Shown: positions 1-11,560 of the stretch, piece after piece
Position numbering within the stretch: the stretch's first letter is position 1
Layout: each line of letters opens with the position of its first letter
Assembly: GCA_014529385.2 (NCBI GenBank)
Contig: CM043953.1
Coordinates: forward strand, 67,326,372 to 67,390,371
Length of the DNA: 64,000 nucleotides
Source: Adiantum capillus-veneris
Taxonomy: Eukaryota; Streptophyta; Polypodiopsida; Polypodiales; Pteridaceae
Reading direction: 5' to 3'
Made by a program: the position numbers and the translations under genes
Notes under the pieces: generated by a model
Told to the model about the DNA's origin: nothing
The model's database searches: none
Seen by the model: only the letters and a program-made list of their open reading frames with translations

Positions 1-763
1 TTGTGCTACGATTATTGTGTTGTACTTTGATGCGAAGGTACAATTCATCTAACCATTCATCATCTGTTGACACGGCATCTTTCGATAATTCCCATTGTTG
101 TCGGTCATCTGTTTCTAGAGCGTTGATGGGAATAGGCATTTTTTGATTCTTGAGAGAAGCTTTCCTTTTTAGTACTCAAAGCCGAGCTTCTTCTTGGGCT
201 TCATCATCATTAACTTGCTAACGTTTTATCTTCCTTTGCTTAGTTGCATGCATTCTTTCTAGCAATTCATTGGTTAGTGGAGAATTGTACTTCTTTAAAC
301 GACATCCGCTAATCCAATTAGCCATTGGTTCACAATCTAGGGTGCACAACTTAACTGCTCCACTTGGAGATACATCTTCAAGGATAAACGGTCCGTTTTC
401 CTTTTTCTTAAACTTGGGAATGTGTTGCTTAAGGGAATATACTAAAAGTAAGTCCCCTTTTTTGAAGATTTTTGTAATTAGATGGGAATAAAAACTTTGT
501 TTTTTTGTTTTCTTTTGTGCATAGATGTGGGCTATAGCAGTTAGACTTTTCTCATCTAGATTTCATAAATCTTCATGTCCAGTCCACTCAAGATCCTTAG
601 CTACCCTTAGTGTCGGCAATAGAAATTCTATTAGCAATATGACATTAAGACCATAAATAAGGTTAAAGGATGTAGCATTTAAAGCTGTTTTGAATAAAAC
701 TCGATAAGTACATAGAGTTGCATGGAGATTCATTTCCCAGTCTGTCCTACCTAAACTAACCAC
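1..763 (-). pseudogene. gypsy A integrase, C-terminal part and tail
   Basis: The minus strand reads the end of the integrase core (TDWEMNLHATLCTYRVLFKT, then ALNATSFNLIYGLNVI), then the DNA-binding C-terminal region (KGDLLLVYSLKQHIPKFKKK, GAVKLCTLDCEPMANWISG) and an acidic tail reaching position 1. This is the usual plant gypsy order. The upstream half of the same domain lies at 8540-8921; they are separated by the 764-8539 insertion, which falls between the residues VLANVV and SLGRTDW. Stops occur in the frame, so it is not functional. The pol stop and 3' LTR are not in view. Confidence 0.85.
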
Positions 764-3376
764 TGAGGCGGTCCGGGGCGGGCAACCAGAAGAGCGGCCT
801 CTAAACACCCTTCGAGACTCCCGTGCTGCTCAATTGGGGCTGGGGCAAGCACAATCAGAGACAACAACAACCCACAGCCAGAAACCAAACAAGAAAAGGG
901 GCACCACCTAGTTGTAGATGCGAACTAGGATGCACATGATATCTCCTTGTACTCAAACGCACAAAGAAAGGGCAATGCAAGATAGCCACACATACCAAAC
1001 ACAAACATTCACCACGTCAGAGAGAGGTAAAGAGCACAAATCAACTTGAGCAACTCAGTCTTAGCTTTAAAGACTAGATGCACACAAAGCTTGATTAAAA
1101 AATAGAGAGACAACACAAAACTTGACCTTGTTGCCAATACACAAATTGTCTTAGGGTCACGGGAGCCCTCTCACCAAGAACCCTCTTACAATTGACCTTT
1201 TAGGAAAACAATTCAACAAGCCCTCAAACCACCAAGCATTAAATGGCACGACAAACTTCAAGGACAATATACCTATAACCACCTGATGAGCCAACTTATC
1301 AAGTCAATTTGGAGAGAAGAGTCGTAGTTGCAGCATACAATTGCACCTAAAACTATGAATCTTATTTATGGACAAGAGTAGGCTACAAGTGTGATTGCAG
1401 AGTATAGTATCACTCCACTCCTCTAGATGGCATAACTAACTTCAAGATTCTCCATGCACCTATGTGTAGTGATGGAATAGAGCACTCACAATGCACACAC
1501 TATACACAACTAGGCTTGAAGAGTGGTGTATTATGTGTTGAGAATGGTGTGGTGTAGTGTGATCATGTGATGATTTACAAGGGAGAGAAAGGCTCCATTT
1601 ATAGGTTTTAGAAGCCCCGATTAGGATTAGGCCTAATCAAGTTTATTTGAAGGAATAAAATATTATGCATATTTTTATTTTTTTTCATGAGGGTGGGTCT
1701 CTCTTGTCCTTTGAGTCACATGGATGTGGGCTCGAGGGAAGAGAATTATTGACGATGAAAGGAGAGAGGATTGAGTGAATAATTTGGGAGTGCTTACTCT
1801 AGTAGAGGGTGCATTTTACAATAAGGCTAGTGGTTAATAGTTAGTAATTATCACTAAACATTATTGACAAAATCATTCACCAAATGGTGAGATATATGAT
1901 GAGAAAAGTTAGAGAAGGGATGAGCTTGTAAAGAGAGGTTGAAGATTTGGAGAAGTTGACATTCATCTCTTTACAGCACCTGTAGAAGAAGCGGTCAGCA
2001 TGGCGAAGTAGCGCGTGTCGATGAAGCTATGTTATCTTCAAACCTTGGAAAATTCATGATAAAGCCTTCATTTGCAGAGGTTATCCTTGGATTTTTTCTG
2101 ATTTTTTTGAAGTTCTTTACAAAGCTGAAGAGAGTATGGTAATATGGACATATATGTAGAGAGAGAGGGGGACACATAGGGTGTAGAAATGGAGGATGAA
2201 GGCTATGGAGGTGTGAGATATGTGGCAATGGTGAAGAGGGTGAATTAGGACATGGGAGTTGCAAGTTTGGGAGTGGGAAGGAGAGGTGGAGTGTGTATGA
2301 AAGAGGAAAATGATAAAGTGGAAGAGGGAGTGTGGCTTCATAGCATGGGCAAACTGGGGTCCACCAATAACATCATAGCTCACAGCTCGTAGCTCAAAAA
2401 AATATGAAAACATTTGAGGTAAAAGTTCAGCTCACAAGCTACAACTTTTGTTTGTATCACCTTTTCAAATTCGGGGAGCATGTGATCTTTAAAAATTCAG
2501 CAAAACCAACTGTTTTTTTCCACTGCACAAGGTCCTTGTGAGGTCCTTCTGTGGATAATTCTTTTGAATACCTCCAAGAGTGAGCTCCCCATGGTGCATG
2601 CATGCATGCCACATACCCTTGACCTTATTTGGTAGGTCTATAATTGAAGATATTATTGAGATCTGGATATAAGTGAATAGTAGAACTAAGAAAATCAAAT
2701 ATTGAGGGGTCTAAAAAAATATGTACATGTCAAATATAAATAATATAGGTGGAAAAAATCTAAAGGGGTCAAAATAAATCTCTCTCATTATAAGTCTACC
2801 ATAAAAAGATGAATATTTTTTGTGGTCTTATTTATGAGAGTAATAGAGAATAGATGTAGGAAGGAAAAAATCACAATACCGAAAAAATATACACATAAAT
2901 AGAAGAGTAGTTGTTTTGGATTTTTGTTGGGATGGAGTTACACCAAAAATAAGAGAAGCTTGCATGAAATTATTTTTATTTGGAATAAAGAGTATGCAAA
3001 ATGGTAAGAAAAAATATTGTAATGGTGAGTCAATGTACATAGCATAACTAACACACGCCTAAGTATAAATATTTAAATAAATACCATAATAATTATGAAA
3101 AATCCTTATATTTAGTCCCTATATACAATGAAATATTTACACACAAATGGGACATAATATACTTATATTTTTTTTATTTTTTATTTTTTTATTTTTTTGG
3201 CTCAACTAGCCTAGTGACTAGCTAATTGAGGGTTTTTAAGAAGATATGGGAAAAGTCCCCTAACTCACACACACCTATATACAGTGAAATGGTAGGGATA
3301 ACCAAAATGTTTGAGTGATTTGATAGGGTGAGGTAGCTTAATATGGCAATTATGGAAAGCCGAAAAATGGCTATCA
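764..3376 (-). repeat. 3' LTR of the gag-only element
   Basis: 2613-bp long terminal repeat paired with 5926-8539. A TATA-like motif (TATAAAT on the minus strand, 1597-1603) lies at nearly the same offset as in the partner. The part from about 2400 to 3376 is nearly identical to 7600-8539, while the region around 900-1900 aligns only in patches. Short ORFs here are shadows, not genes. Confidence 0.88.
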
Positions 3377-5613
3377 TTAGCCCCCCCCTTAGATAATGGT
3401 ACATTCATGTACCATTTATCCGACCATACAACATGTAGATTGTGTAGCGTCTGTCTTTGTCTGCTCTTATCTTTGAAGAACCTTTGTTGTATGATTAAAA
3501 AGCCTTGTGTGATATGAAAGGTTCTTAGAGCCAATAGCAGGATGTAATGAAGTGACTGAGTAAACCTCCTCCATTGAGAAAGTTTCCATAAGCACCCCCC
3601 AGGATCAAAGATCTTGAAATATCTTTCCCAAAGAGAGATGTATGGTATGTAATCACTTACTGATTTCGGTTGAAGAAAATTGTAGATTTTATTGTTGTCC
3701 ATCATTGCATCTATCACTATGAATGTGATATAAAAGATTGGTTGCTCTTCCTCCTGTGTAAAGTTGATGTATCTGCTACGATCTTCAAGAGCTTGTATGA
3801 GCAAATTCTTGAACTGTAGCTCATAAAATTCATTCAACCTGAGTAGGCTCATCAAGTCAAAAATTCTATGACCTTCATGATTTAGGAAATCTTGATCCAT
3901 GCTTCCAACTGCTATTGGAAGATATTTCAAATAGTTTACCACATAAATAGATAATAGACGAAGGTTTCTATTGCTTCCAACAAATTGGAAGAGAATAGAT
4001 TTTGGTACTCATTCATGAATTATCCACATGTAGCAATCAACAAGTTTTTCATCTATGATGAAGACCAGAAGCATCACAATGTGCGACCTCCATACACCAA
4101 AGAACCAAATGAAGAAGGTTTGGAAACATCCATTCATCACCAAGTATTCATGTCCTCTTCCACTTAAGAAGGTATGGTGCCCCCGATGAAAGGTATATGT
4201 GAAGAGAGGAGAAGTTGACTTTGAAGAGGTGAAACCCAATGTGAAGATGATTTGGGCTTCAAAAGCTTGGATTTTCTTGCTAAGAGATTGTCCCATGAAT
4301 GAAGAGCCACCCACTAAAACACTATTGGAGAGAATGATACCCTTCTGAAAGTTTCCTTTTATGATTTTATTTTTTACTACTCTCCCATGTTCTTCATCCC
4401 CTTCTAAGCCCCCCCTTTGGAAAGGTTGTAACTCCTCACATTGTACCACCTCAAAAGTTGATGGATTACTGTTTGATTTTGTGAAAACTTTGGCTTCTTG
4501 CATGATAGGTTCCTCCATGCTTAATATACATGGGTCATACCAATGCTTTTCAACATCCTCAAACACTTCTTGAAGATTATCCTCACATGGATTCAACTCA
4601 CACTCTTCTACTTTGTTTTGGAGTTGGCATTCCATGAACACAATCATATCTTTATGATCAATGTGGTCCATGATCTCCCCACCTATGATTTCATCTTCTT
4701 CTTCACTCTCTTTTTTTAGAAGAGATACACTCTCAGAACCTTCCATAAGATCAAGGTTACCTTCAAGGTCTTCATTCTCCATAGAGTCATGTTGCACAAA
4801 AACTTTGTTTGCTCGGACTAGAATTTGATCCTCCACCAAAAGGTTGGATGTATCCATTATTGAATCATCAATGCCATTTGAGATATCTTGTGTCGATTTT
4901 TGCGTGCTTGTGATAAAGGTAGAAGAAGGACATTCCACATTTGAATCTTGGCCACACACTTTAGCACTTGAATAATCAGTTGGCATGTAAGTAACTTCTT
5001 CAACATTTGTCAGAGTAGAAGGAGACAGGTATGGCAAAGGAGATGACTCCTTGATAGAAACACTTTCATGATGGTTGGTTCTTCCAGCATGATGGAAACC
5101 ATTTTTGATGTAGAAGTACTTGTGAAACTTCCTTCGGGCAATAGTGACCGCTTCTTCAAAGGTAGAGGGTCCACTACAAGTAACCTTAGTCGTTAGGAAA
5201 GGAGACAAACCCGAAATAAATTGCTCCATTTTTACATAATCTGGAAATGTAGAACTAAATCCACATCTTCCCCATTGACGAGAAAAAATATCCTCATAAG
5301 CATAGTAGTCTTCACCATGTTGTTGAAGTCTCCCTAATGAATCCCATGCTTTCTCCGTTGTTGGAAATTTAGAGAATCTGTTCTTCAAAGCTTTGGAAAT
5401 TTGGGTATACCCATCTTCAATCTAAGAAGACATACTCCAAAACCATTGCTCAGTGTTGCCTCTAAGGCATAGCAATAGAAAATCCCCTTTTTCAATGTCA
5501 TCCCTTTTACCAAGGATACGACAAACCATTCTAAAATCAGCAAGAAAATCATCAACATCTTCTTCTAGATTTCCGAAGAAGATTGGGATATCATCAAAGG
5601 TATAGCGTGTCAT
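3265..5613 (-). pseudogene. Gag-type polyprotein of the gag-only element (one frame, two stops)
   Basis: A single minus-strand frame runs from the ATG at 5613 to 3265, about 780 codons, with only two in-frame stops: one near 5420 and one just after 4009. The N-terminal 190 residues are a retrotransposon gag domain (MTRYTFDDIPIFFGNLEEDV, then WDSLGRLQQHGEDY and MEQFISGLSPFLTTKVT). A long acidic, Ser-rich middle follows, then a hydrophobic aromatic stretch near 4010-4150 and a C-terminal part (DFLNHEGHRIFDLMSLLRLN) that I do not recognise. No protease or RT motif is present. The frame crosses the polypurine tract and enters the 3' LTR. Two stops in so long a frame imply fairly recent coding capacity. 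The C-terminal region could be a structural or nuclear-transport module; that is a guess. Confidence 0.75.
3377..3392 (-). other. Polypurine tract
   Basis: On the minus strand the sequence is AAGGGGGGGGCTAA directly before the LTR start TGATAGCC. This is the position and composition expected for the plus-strand primer of an LTR retrotransposon. Confidence 0.75.
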
Positions 5614-5906
5614 AGTCTCTCAATGCTAGAACCACACAAAGATTAGTTCCAAACAATCATTTTCTATCATGACATCAACTAACTACACAAAGTTTTGAAA
5701 GGTCTTTCAACATGAATTCTAGATTCTTATGTGAAAATGTTTTTTCCTTTCTTATGTTATGCTAATCCAAACCATATTCTAGATCAATTTTTGTTGCCTT
5801 GAAATTCAACTCAGTCATACAAGTTTTCATGATTCATATAATCTACTTAATTATGCTAAAATTCAAGCATGCATGCAATAAAACAATAATAAGCACAAAG
5901 TCAGTC

Positions 5907-5925
5907 CTCAGTGGGGGCACCAATT
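5907..5925 (-). other. Primer-binding site of the gag-only element
   Basis: On the minus strand TTGGTGCCCCCACTGAGG follows the LTR end (CCGCCTCA) by one or two bases. It resembles the TGGCGCCCAC-type primer sites of many plant gypsy elements. The exact tRNA was not determined. Confidence 0.65.
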
Positions 5926-6102
5926 TGAGGCGGTCCGGGGCGGCGGGCAACAAGAAGAGTGGCCTCGAAGCACCCTTGTAGGCTCCTGTGCTGCTCAATT
6001 GGGTTGGGGTTGGAAAAAACAACAAACACACACACAAACCCGCAACCTAACCCTACACAAATTTGGGGCACCACCTAGTTTTGGATGCGAACTAGGAAGC
6101 GT

Positions 6103-6146
<44 letters not shown>

Positions 6147-8539
6147 TGCTCGGGCTGCTTTGAAATGTATCGGCAATGATCAAGCAAACACAGTTATATA
6201 TGTAAGAAAGAGAGAGAAGAGGGAGGGGATGCTTGTTGCATTAATACCTTCTTACAAATTTTTCATGACCGATCAATGTGAGATTAGTATTTGTTCAACA
6301 TAGCTTGAGTAAATTTCACCACGACACATCATAAGAAAAGCCACCCCAATCACTGTCTTAAGGCCAGAGGAGTCCTCTCCACCCTGTCGCCCTCTTACAA
6401 TATGTGGGATTTATGGCTAAATTGATGACAACACCCAGACACAAGTTATCAAGAACTAAAAATATCACCAAGACACTTACACATCATTTTTGTCCATTAC
6501 TTCACGTTGGAAGAGAGACAAAGTATCCAAGATTAGTCCAAATCCACCCTCCTTGATTCAGTAAATGTTGGGCTTACACTAGTAGGAGGAATGATATATT
6601 TTCCACTCCCAATTGAATGATCTCTCTCTCTCTCTTACAATGGCATAGATTTCCCGTGCTAATCACCCCTATTACAACACATGCACAAGCATACGACAAT
6701 GAGCTTCCACTCAAGAGCTCCTTCTAGAGAGGTTGAGCTTGGCTTCTCAAGCTATAGCATAGTGCTCTTGCTTATGGCTCTCCCCTTTTTGTGCTAGCTA
6801 CACCTTCCTTTTATAGCAATTTTGAGGGCTAGGGTTACTCCTCTAACCATGGTTGGGTTAGATTTTCAGCACTTATCTAATTTCTTTTGCTTGGAATTAT
6901 CAAGAAGTTGGTGGGGATAGATGAAGAAGAGAGAGAGAAGAGAAGTGGAGCTGATAGGACTTTTCATATTAAGTTAGTGTTAGTAAATTAGTAGAGTTAG
7001 TATTTTTATTGATTTACAAATGGAATTGGATATTTACAATGGGAGTATCCATGTAGGATACAAATAATGAAGAAAAAACTATTAATAGGTAAGAAACATG
7101 GTTTTTTTACAATGTCGATGCTCCAAGTGTCTTGAGTAGGGTCAATTTTGACACTTGTTGACGGTCCACTAGCTTTGACGGTACGTTTTTCTCCACTCTT
7201 GACCTTCCTTGGGAGCCAAGGTAAGTGAACATGAGTAATCAATCACCATGATGCTATCTTTCAAGAGATGAGGTCGAATTTTGTGGTTTTTTTGATACAT
7301 ATGGGTAATATGGAAGAGAAAAAATGAGACTAGGTGGTCAATTTTGGAATGGAAGTGTCTGTAGGAGACATGAGTTCACCAGGGTTTCTCGTATTCTTCA
7401 AGGTTGAGAAGAAGGTGAGTAGGGTGCAGAGAGGAGTGGTGAGAGAGGTGGGGATGATGAGTGGAGAGGTGTGTGTGAAAGCGGAAAATGGTAAAGTGGA
7501 AGAGGGAGTGTGGTTGCATAGCATTGGCAAACTGGGGTCCACCAAAAAAACCATAGCTCACAGCTCATAGCTTAAAAAAATAGGAAAAAATTTGAGGTGA
7601 AAGTTCATTCCACGAGCTACAACTTTTGTTTGTATCACCTTTTCAAATTCGGGGAGCATGTGATCTTTAAAAATTCAGCAAAACCGACTATTTTTCCAGT
7701 GCACAAAGTCCTTGTGAGGTCCTTCTTTGGATGATTCTTTTGAATACCTCCAAGAGTGAGCTCCCCATGGTGCGTGCATGCATTCCACATACCCTTGACC
7801 TTATTTGGTAGGTCTATAATTGAAGATATTGTTGAGATCATGAATAAGTGAATAGTATAACTAAGAAAATCAAATATTGAGGGGTCTAAAAAAATATGTA
7901 CATGTCAAATATAAATAATATAGGTGGAAATAATATAAAGGGGTCAAAATAAATCTCTCTCATTATAAGTCTACCATAAAAAGATGAATATTTTTGGTGG
8001 TCTAATTTATGAGAGTAATAGAGAATAGATCTAGGAAGGGAAAAATGACAATAGTGAAAAAATATACACATAAATAAACTAGTTTTTTTGGATTTTTGTT
8101 GAGATGGAGTTACACGAAAAATAAGAGAAGCTTGCATGAAATTATTTTTATATGGAATAAAGAGTACGCAAAATGGTAAGAAAAAATATGGTAATGTTGA
8201 GTCAATGTACATAGCATAAATAACACACCATAGGTAGAAATATTTAAATAAATACCAAAATAATTATGAAAATTCGTTTTATTTAGGCCCTATATACAAT
8301 GAAATATTTACACACAAATGGACCATAATATACTTATATTTTTTATATTTTTTATTTTTTGGCTCAACTAGCCCAATGACTAGCTAATTAAGGGTTTTTA
8401 AGAAGATATGGGAAAAGTCTCCTAACTCACACACACCTATATACAGTGAAATGGTAGGGATAGCCACAGTGTTTAGATGATTTTGGTAGGGTGAGGTAGC
8501 TTACTATGGCAATTATGAAAAGCCGAAAAATGGCTATCA
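5926..8539 (-). repeat. 5' LTR of the gag-only element
   Basis: 2614-bp LTR partner of 764-3376. A TATA-like motif (TATAAAA on the minus strand) lies at 6809-6815 and is the likely promoter driving gag. It contains a GA microsatellite (about 6105-6142) absent from the partner. The outer part (7600-8539) matches the other LTR almost base for base. Confidence 0.88.
6105..6142. repeat. (GA)n microsatellite
   Basis: About 19 GA units inside the 5' LTR of the gag-only element. The 3' LTR lacks the expansion, so it arose after insertion. The short ORFs over it are low complexity. Confidence 0.95.
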
Positions 8540-8921
8540 CCACGTTAGCCAATACCGAGCTAAGAATTTTATTCGTATGCTCAACTTGTCTATTTGCTTG
8601 TGGGTGATAGGGAGTTGATTTGTTATGGATGACCATAAATTCCTTAAGCAGATACTCGATTACCTCATCGAGGAAATGAGTTGCCCTATCACGGACTATT
8701 TCTATTAACAATCCATATCTTGTGATCACATAGTCATATAAGAACATGGCAGTGGTTTTTGCATCATTCTTTTGAGTTGCTTTAGCCTCGGCCCAATTGG
8801 TCAAATAGTCCTTAGCTACAATGATATATTGAGCTTGGGTTCTATAAGCAGGTGGTTGTACTGGCCCAACAAATTCTATACCCCATTTTGTGAAAGCTCT
8901 AGCTCCCATCCTTGGTCTTAA
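8540..8921 (-). pseudogene. gypsy A integrase catalytic core (fragment)
   Basis: The minus strand encodes an rve-type core: GARAFTKWGIEFVGPVQPPA, YIIVAKDYLTNWAEAKAT, ITRYGLLIEIVRDRATHF and STPYHPQANRQVEHTNK. The acidic D-D-E positions are recognisable: the D of AKDY, the D of VRDR, and the E before HTNK. The fragment ends where the gag-only element inserted (VLANVV) and continues at 763. Upstream it is cut by the TTAA-flanked element at 8922-10242. Confidence 0.85.
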
Positions 8922-10242
8922 CACTAGGTTGGTAACCTAACAAGACATAAAAGTGTCCTTTCAGGGTTTTGAAAAAAACCTCCAAAACCATAGTAGATCC
9001 ACTCATTTTGCAAAATCCTTTCATGGGGTTATAGTTCAAGGACTACTACACATGGAAAAATTAAGAAACTTGTAAAATTTCTCATCTTTTGGTCACACCA
9101 AGCCTCCAAAGTTGATGGACCAGTACATTTTCATCAAAATAGTCATTTCTTACGTTTTGTTGCATAAAAATAAGATTAGGGATTTTTGTACAACTTGAGA
9201 TAAATTCCCTAGTTAACTTCAATGGGTTGGTGATCTGAACATATGATTGCTTCTCACTCATTATTTTTTGTTTTGCCAAAAGAAATAGGTACAAAAAAGT
9301 TGAATTTTTACCATTCTGCAAACCTATCATCAAAGTTTCTATAGCCACACTCAATACAAATAATATATGCATGATTTCTTAGTTCCCTATTGTCCTTTAG
9401 GTTCATAAGGAGCCATGGAGCATGTCAAAATAATAATACATCTCTTACCAAGGGGAATCTTGGGGACAAAGATGAAGTGCTAAATACAGCAAACATGAAA
9501 AAACTGGGTTCAACATTATGAGTTGTAGAATCCCATAGAAACTATTCAATATCTAGCCAAATTTGATCTTTATGACTAGATATGGTTACTACCTACAAAA
9601 TGCATGTAGTTGTCACAAGAAACTAACAATATTGAAAAAGCTATACTTGATATACTAGAATGTTTCGTTTTCTTCTATAATCAAAAAAATCAACCATCGT
9701 TGTCTACTATGAAAAATAGGGTATTAGGTGCCCCAAAACTCAAGGAATATCAGCTTTATGTTACAATATGTGACATACTAAATCAAAACTGCATTTGGAT
9801 ATCATGAAAGCCACCAAAAAAATAAAAGAAGAGCTAAAATTGGCTAAAACACAGGATTTGACAATTTTTGTAATTTGGTCATAACTTACAACTTTAACAT
9901 TTATTTCTCCCTAGAAGCATCAAGACATGTTGAGGACTACTAAAGATAGTTCTCTAGCATTATAGACCTCACAAACATGAATTCTAGAGTGGTATAGTTG
10001 CAAAAAGTTGAAAAAAGCCAAAAACAGGACCCGTTTTTTCACACAGTTTAGGTTGTGAAATGTTGTGCAAGGACAAGGTTAAAGATGGAATTGATATTCC
10101 AAAAAAATGTCGAGTTTTTTTCAGCTCATGAGACAAATTTCTAGATAGATAGCATCTCAAAATCCATTTTGAAACTCTTCACATAATTCAAGGAAAATGG
10201 TCACTTAACAGGGCATAAAAGTGTCCCATTACCAACCTAGTG
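8922..10242. mobile_element. TTAA-flanked inverted-repeat DNA element, copy 1
   Basis: 1321-bp non-autonomous DNA transposon. Its ends are perfect 14-bp inverted repeats, CACTAGGTTGGTAA, each flanked by TTAA (8918-8921 and 10243-10246). Removing the element and one TTAA restores the integrase codons MPL-RPR, so insertion and boundaries are certain. Subterminal GACATAAAAGTGTCC blocks lie near both ends. It is AT-rich with no recognisable transposase; the 96-codon minus ORF at 9082-9372 is also present, altered, in copy 2. TTAA targets recall piggyBac or Sola3 transposons. A TA duplication with ends ACACTAGG would fit the sequence equally well. Confidence 0.85.
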
Positions 10243-10246
10243 TTAA

Positions 10247-10783
10247 GGGCATGCTATCTACACGTATTGGCATTTTTTCTTGTTGACAAGCATTACACCT
10301 TCGAACACATTCTTTGGCATCTCCTAAAAGTGATGGCCACCATATTCCTACCATTAAGATTTCTCTTACACTGGTCTCACTAGAAAAGTGACCTCCAGCT
10401 AATCCAACATGTGCTTGTTCTATAATTGGAATATACTCGTCTTTATTTGCACAAAGAGAATTTTCAATAAGATAATTTCCTCTTGCTTCAGTTTCAATTG
10501 CTCTTTGACGGTGTTTACTCATATCCTCAAGAAATGTTTTGATTGATAAGTAAGTAGGTAGATAATTACTCCACTTAGGAACATACTAAGTTTGGAACAA
10601 TGTTACATGAGGTATGGATATTTGTTTTTGACATTGAGGATAATTTTTCACAAAAGAATGAATATCACTCCTCATAATTGGCCAAAATACTCCAAGTCTC
10701 AAGATCCGTCGCATAGTTTGATCTTCTGCAAAGTGAAATCCTACTATGTAATATGTTCTTGACTTAGCTATTGGGTTTTCTCC
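10247..10783 (-). pseudogene. gypsy A pol: two successive HHCC zinc-binding modules
   Basis: Two integrase N-terminal-like zinc modules occur in series on the minus strand. The first, about 10570-10740, reads HFAEDQTMRRILRLG...FVKNYPQCQ and has lost its first cysteine. The second, in the frame 10522-10247, reads HVGLAGGHFSSETS...CVRRCNACQQEK. A linker with the motif FLEDMSKHRQRAIETEA lies between them. The second module leads straight into the integrase core at 8921 once the inserted element is removed. The first could be a decayed duplicate or a fixed trait of this gypsy lineage. Confidence 0.75.
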
Positions 10784-11560
10784 TCATGATTTATTAGATA
10801 AAAGAAATATTCCATCTCGATTTCTTTTGTACAACCTTCCAGCTAGCAATTGATACATAGACAATTGCTCAACTAATCCCATTGTAATAGGAATTGGTAT
10901 TTGTGAATCCACTTGAGCTATGGTCATCAATGATACCATATTATCAGACCATCGAGGTATCATTTCCACAGAGAACATATATGCATCTGGTAGATCATCG
11001 TCTACTCCTTTAGGTGGTTCCCCTGAAACAATCCTTGACAAATGATCTACTCTTTAATGTGTAGTGCCCTTTTTTACAAATACAGTGAAATCAAATTATA
11101 GAAGATTGCTGAACCATCTCACTATTCTTCCTGTGTTGCATGGCTTGCTGACCAAGTACAATAAGGCTTGGTGGTCCACAAAGAACAAAAATTTGTTGGC
11201 TAATAGGTAATGTCTATACTTTTTAACGGCATAGATCATTCCTAATCCTTTTTTTCGATGGTAGTATAATTTTTTTTCCATATTCAACTTTCGGCTAGCA
11301 TAAGATATAGGAAAATCAATTTTCCTATCTCCTGGTAGTATAAACCCATGAAAAAATTGGAAGCATCTACATGCATGTGGAATATCTTATTCCAAACTGG
11401 TGCTTTCAATATTGGAGCTGAAGTGAGAGATTTCTTAAGCTTCATGAAGGATTTTTTACACGCCTCAGTCCATTCAAAGTGTGTAATCAAGCTATACATG
11501 GGTTTTGCAATTATAGCATACATGTAAATGAAACATCTATAATATCCACAATGTCCCATG
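10784..11560 (-). pseudogene. gypsy A RNase H and connection
   Basis: The frames 11559-11284, 11287-11096 and 11041-10784 together form an RT-linked RNase H and connection: YIYAIIAKP-type thumb, FHMHVDASNFFMGLYYQE with the first catalytic Asp (VDAS), GMIYAVKKYRHYLLANKF, then FFVDHQALLYLVSKPCNTGR with the later Asp. The next block (SGEPPKGVDDDLPDAYMFSV) is the connector. Frame changes and stops separate the pieces. Confidence 0.82.

Larger units (their letters stand above)
764..8539 (-). mobile_element. Gag-only (TR-GAG-like) LTR retrotransposon
   Basis: Complete 7776-bp LTR element on the minus strand, inserted in the gypsy A integrase. Both LTRs start TGAGGCGG and end GGCTATCA on the plus strand and are 2613 and 2614 bp long. 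Internal DNA is only 2549 bp: a primer-binding site next to the 5' LTR, one long gag-type frame and a G-rich polypurine tract next to the 3' LTR. No protease, RT or integrase is present, so it must use enzymes from another element. Flanking CCAC (760-763 and 8540-8543) is the target duplication; it extends to ACCAC if the terminal A is shared. The gag-only layout matches the class called terminal-repeat retrotransposons with GAG domain. Confidence 0.88.

Noticed and set aside
3985-4573. Plus-strand ORFs across the gag polyprotein
   Set aside because: They are shadows of the long minus-strand gag frame.
9082-9372. A coding gene inside the TTAA element
   Set aside because: The frame occurs in both copies only because the copies are nearly identical; different start contexts and no recognised domain give no support for coding.
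8922-10242. Classifying the CACTAGG element as a CACTA transposon
   Set aside because: The target duplication is TTAA (or TA), not 3 bp, and the ends and size do not resemble the two true CACTA elements in the window.
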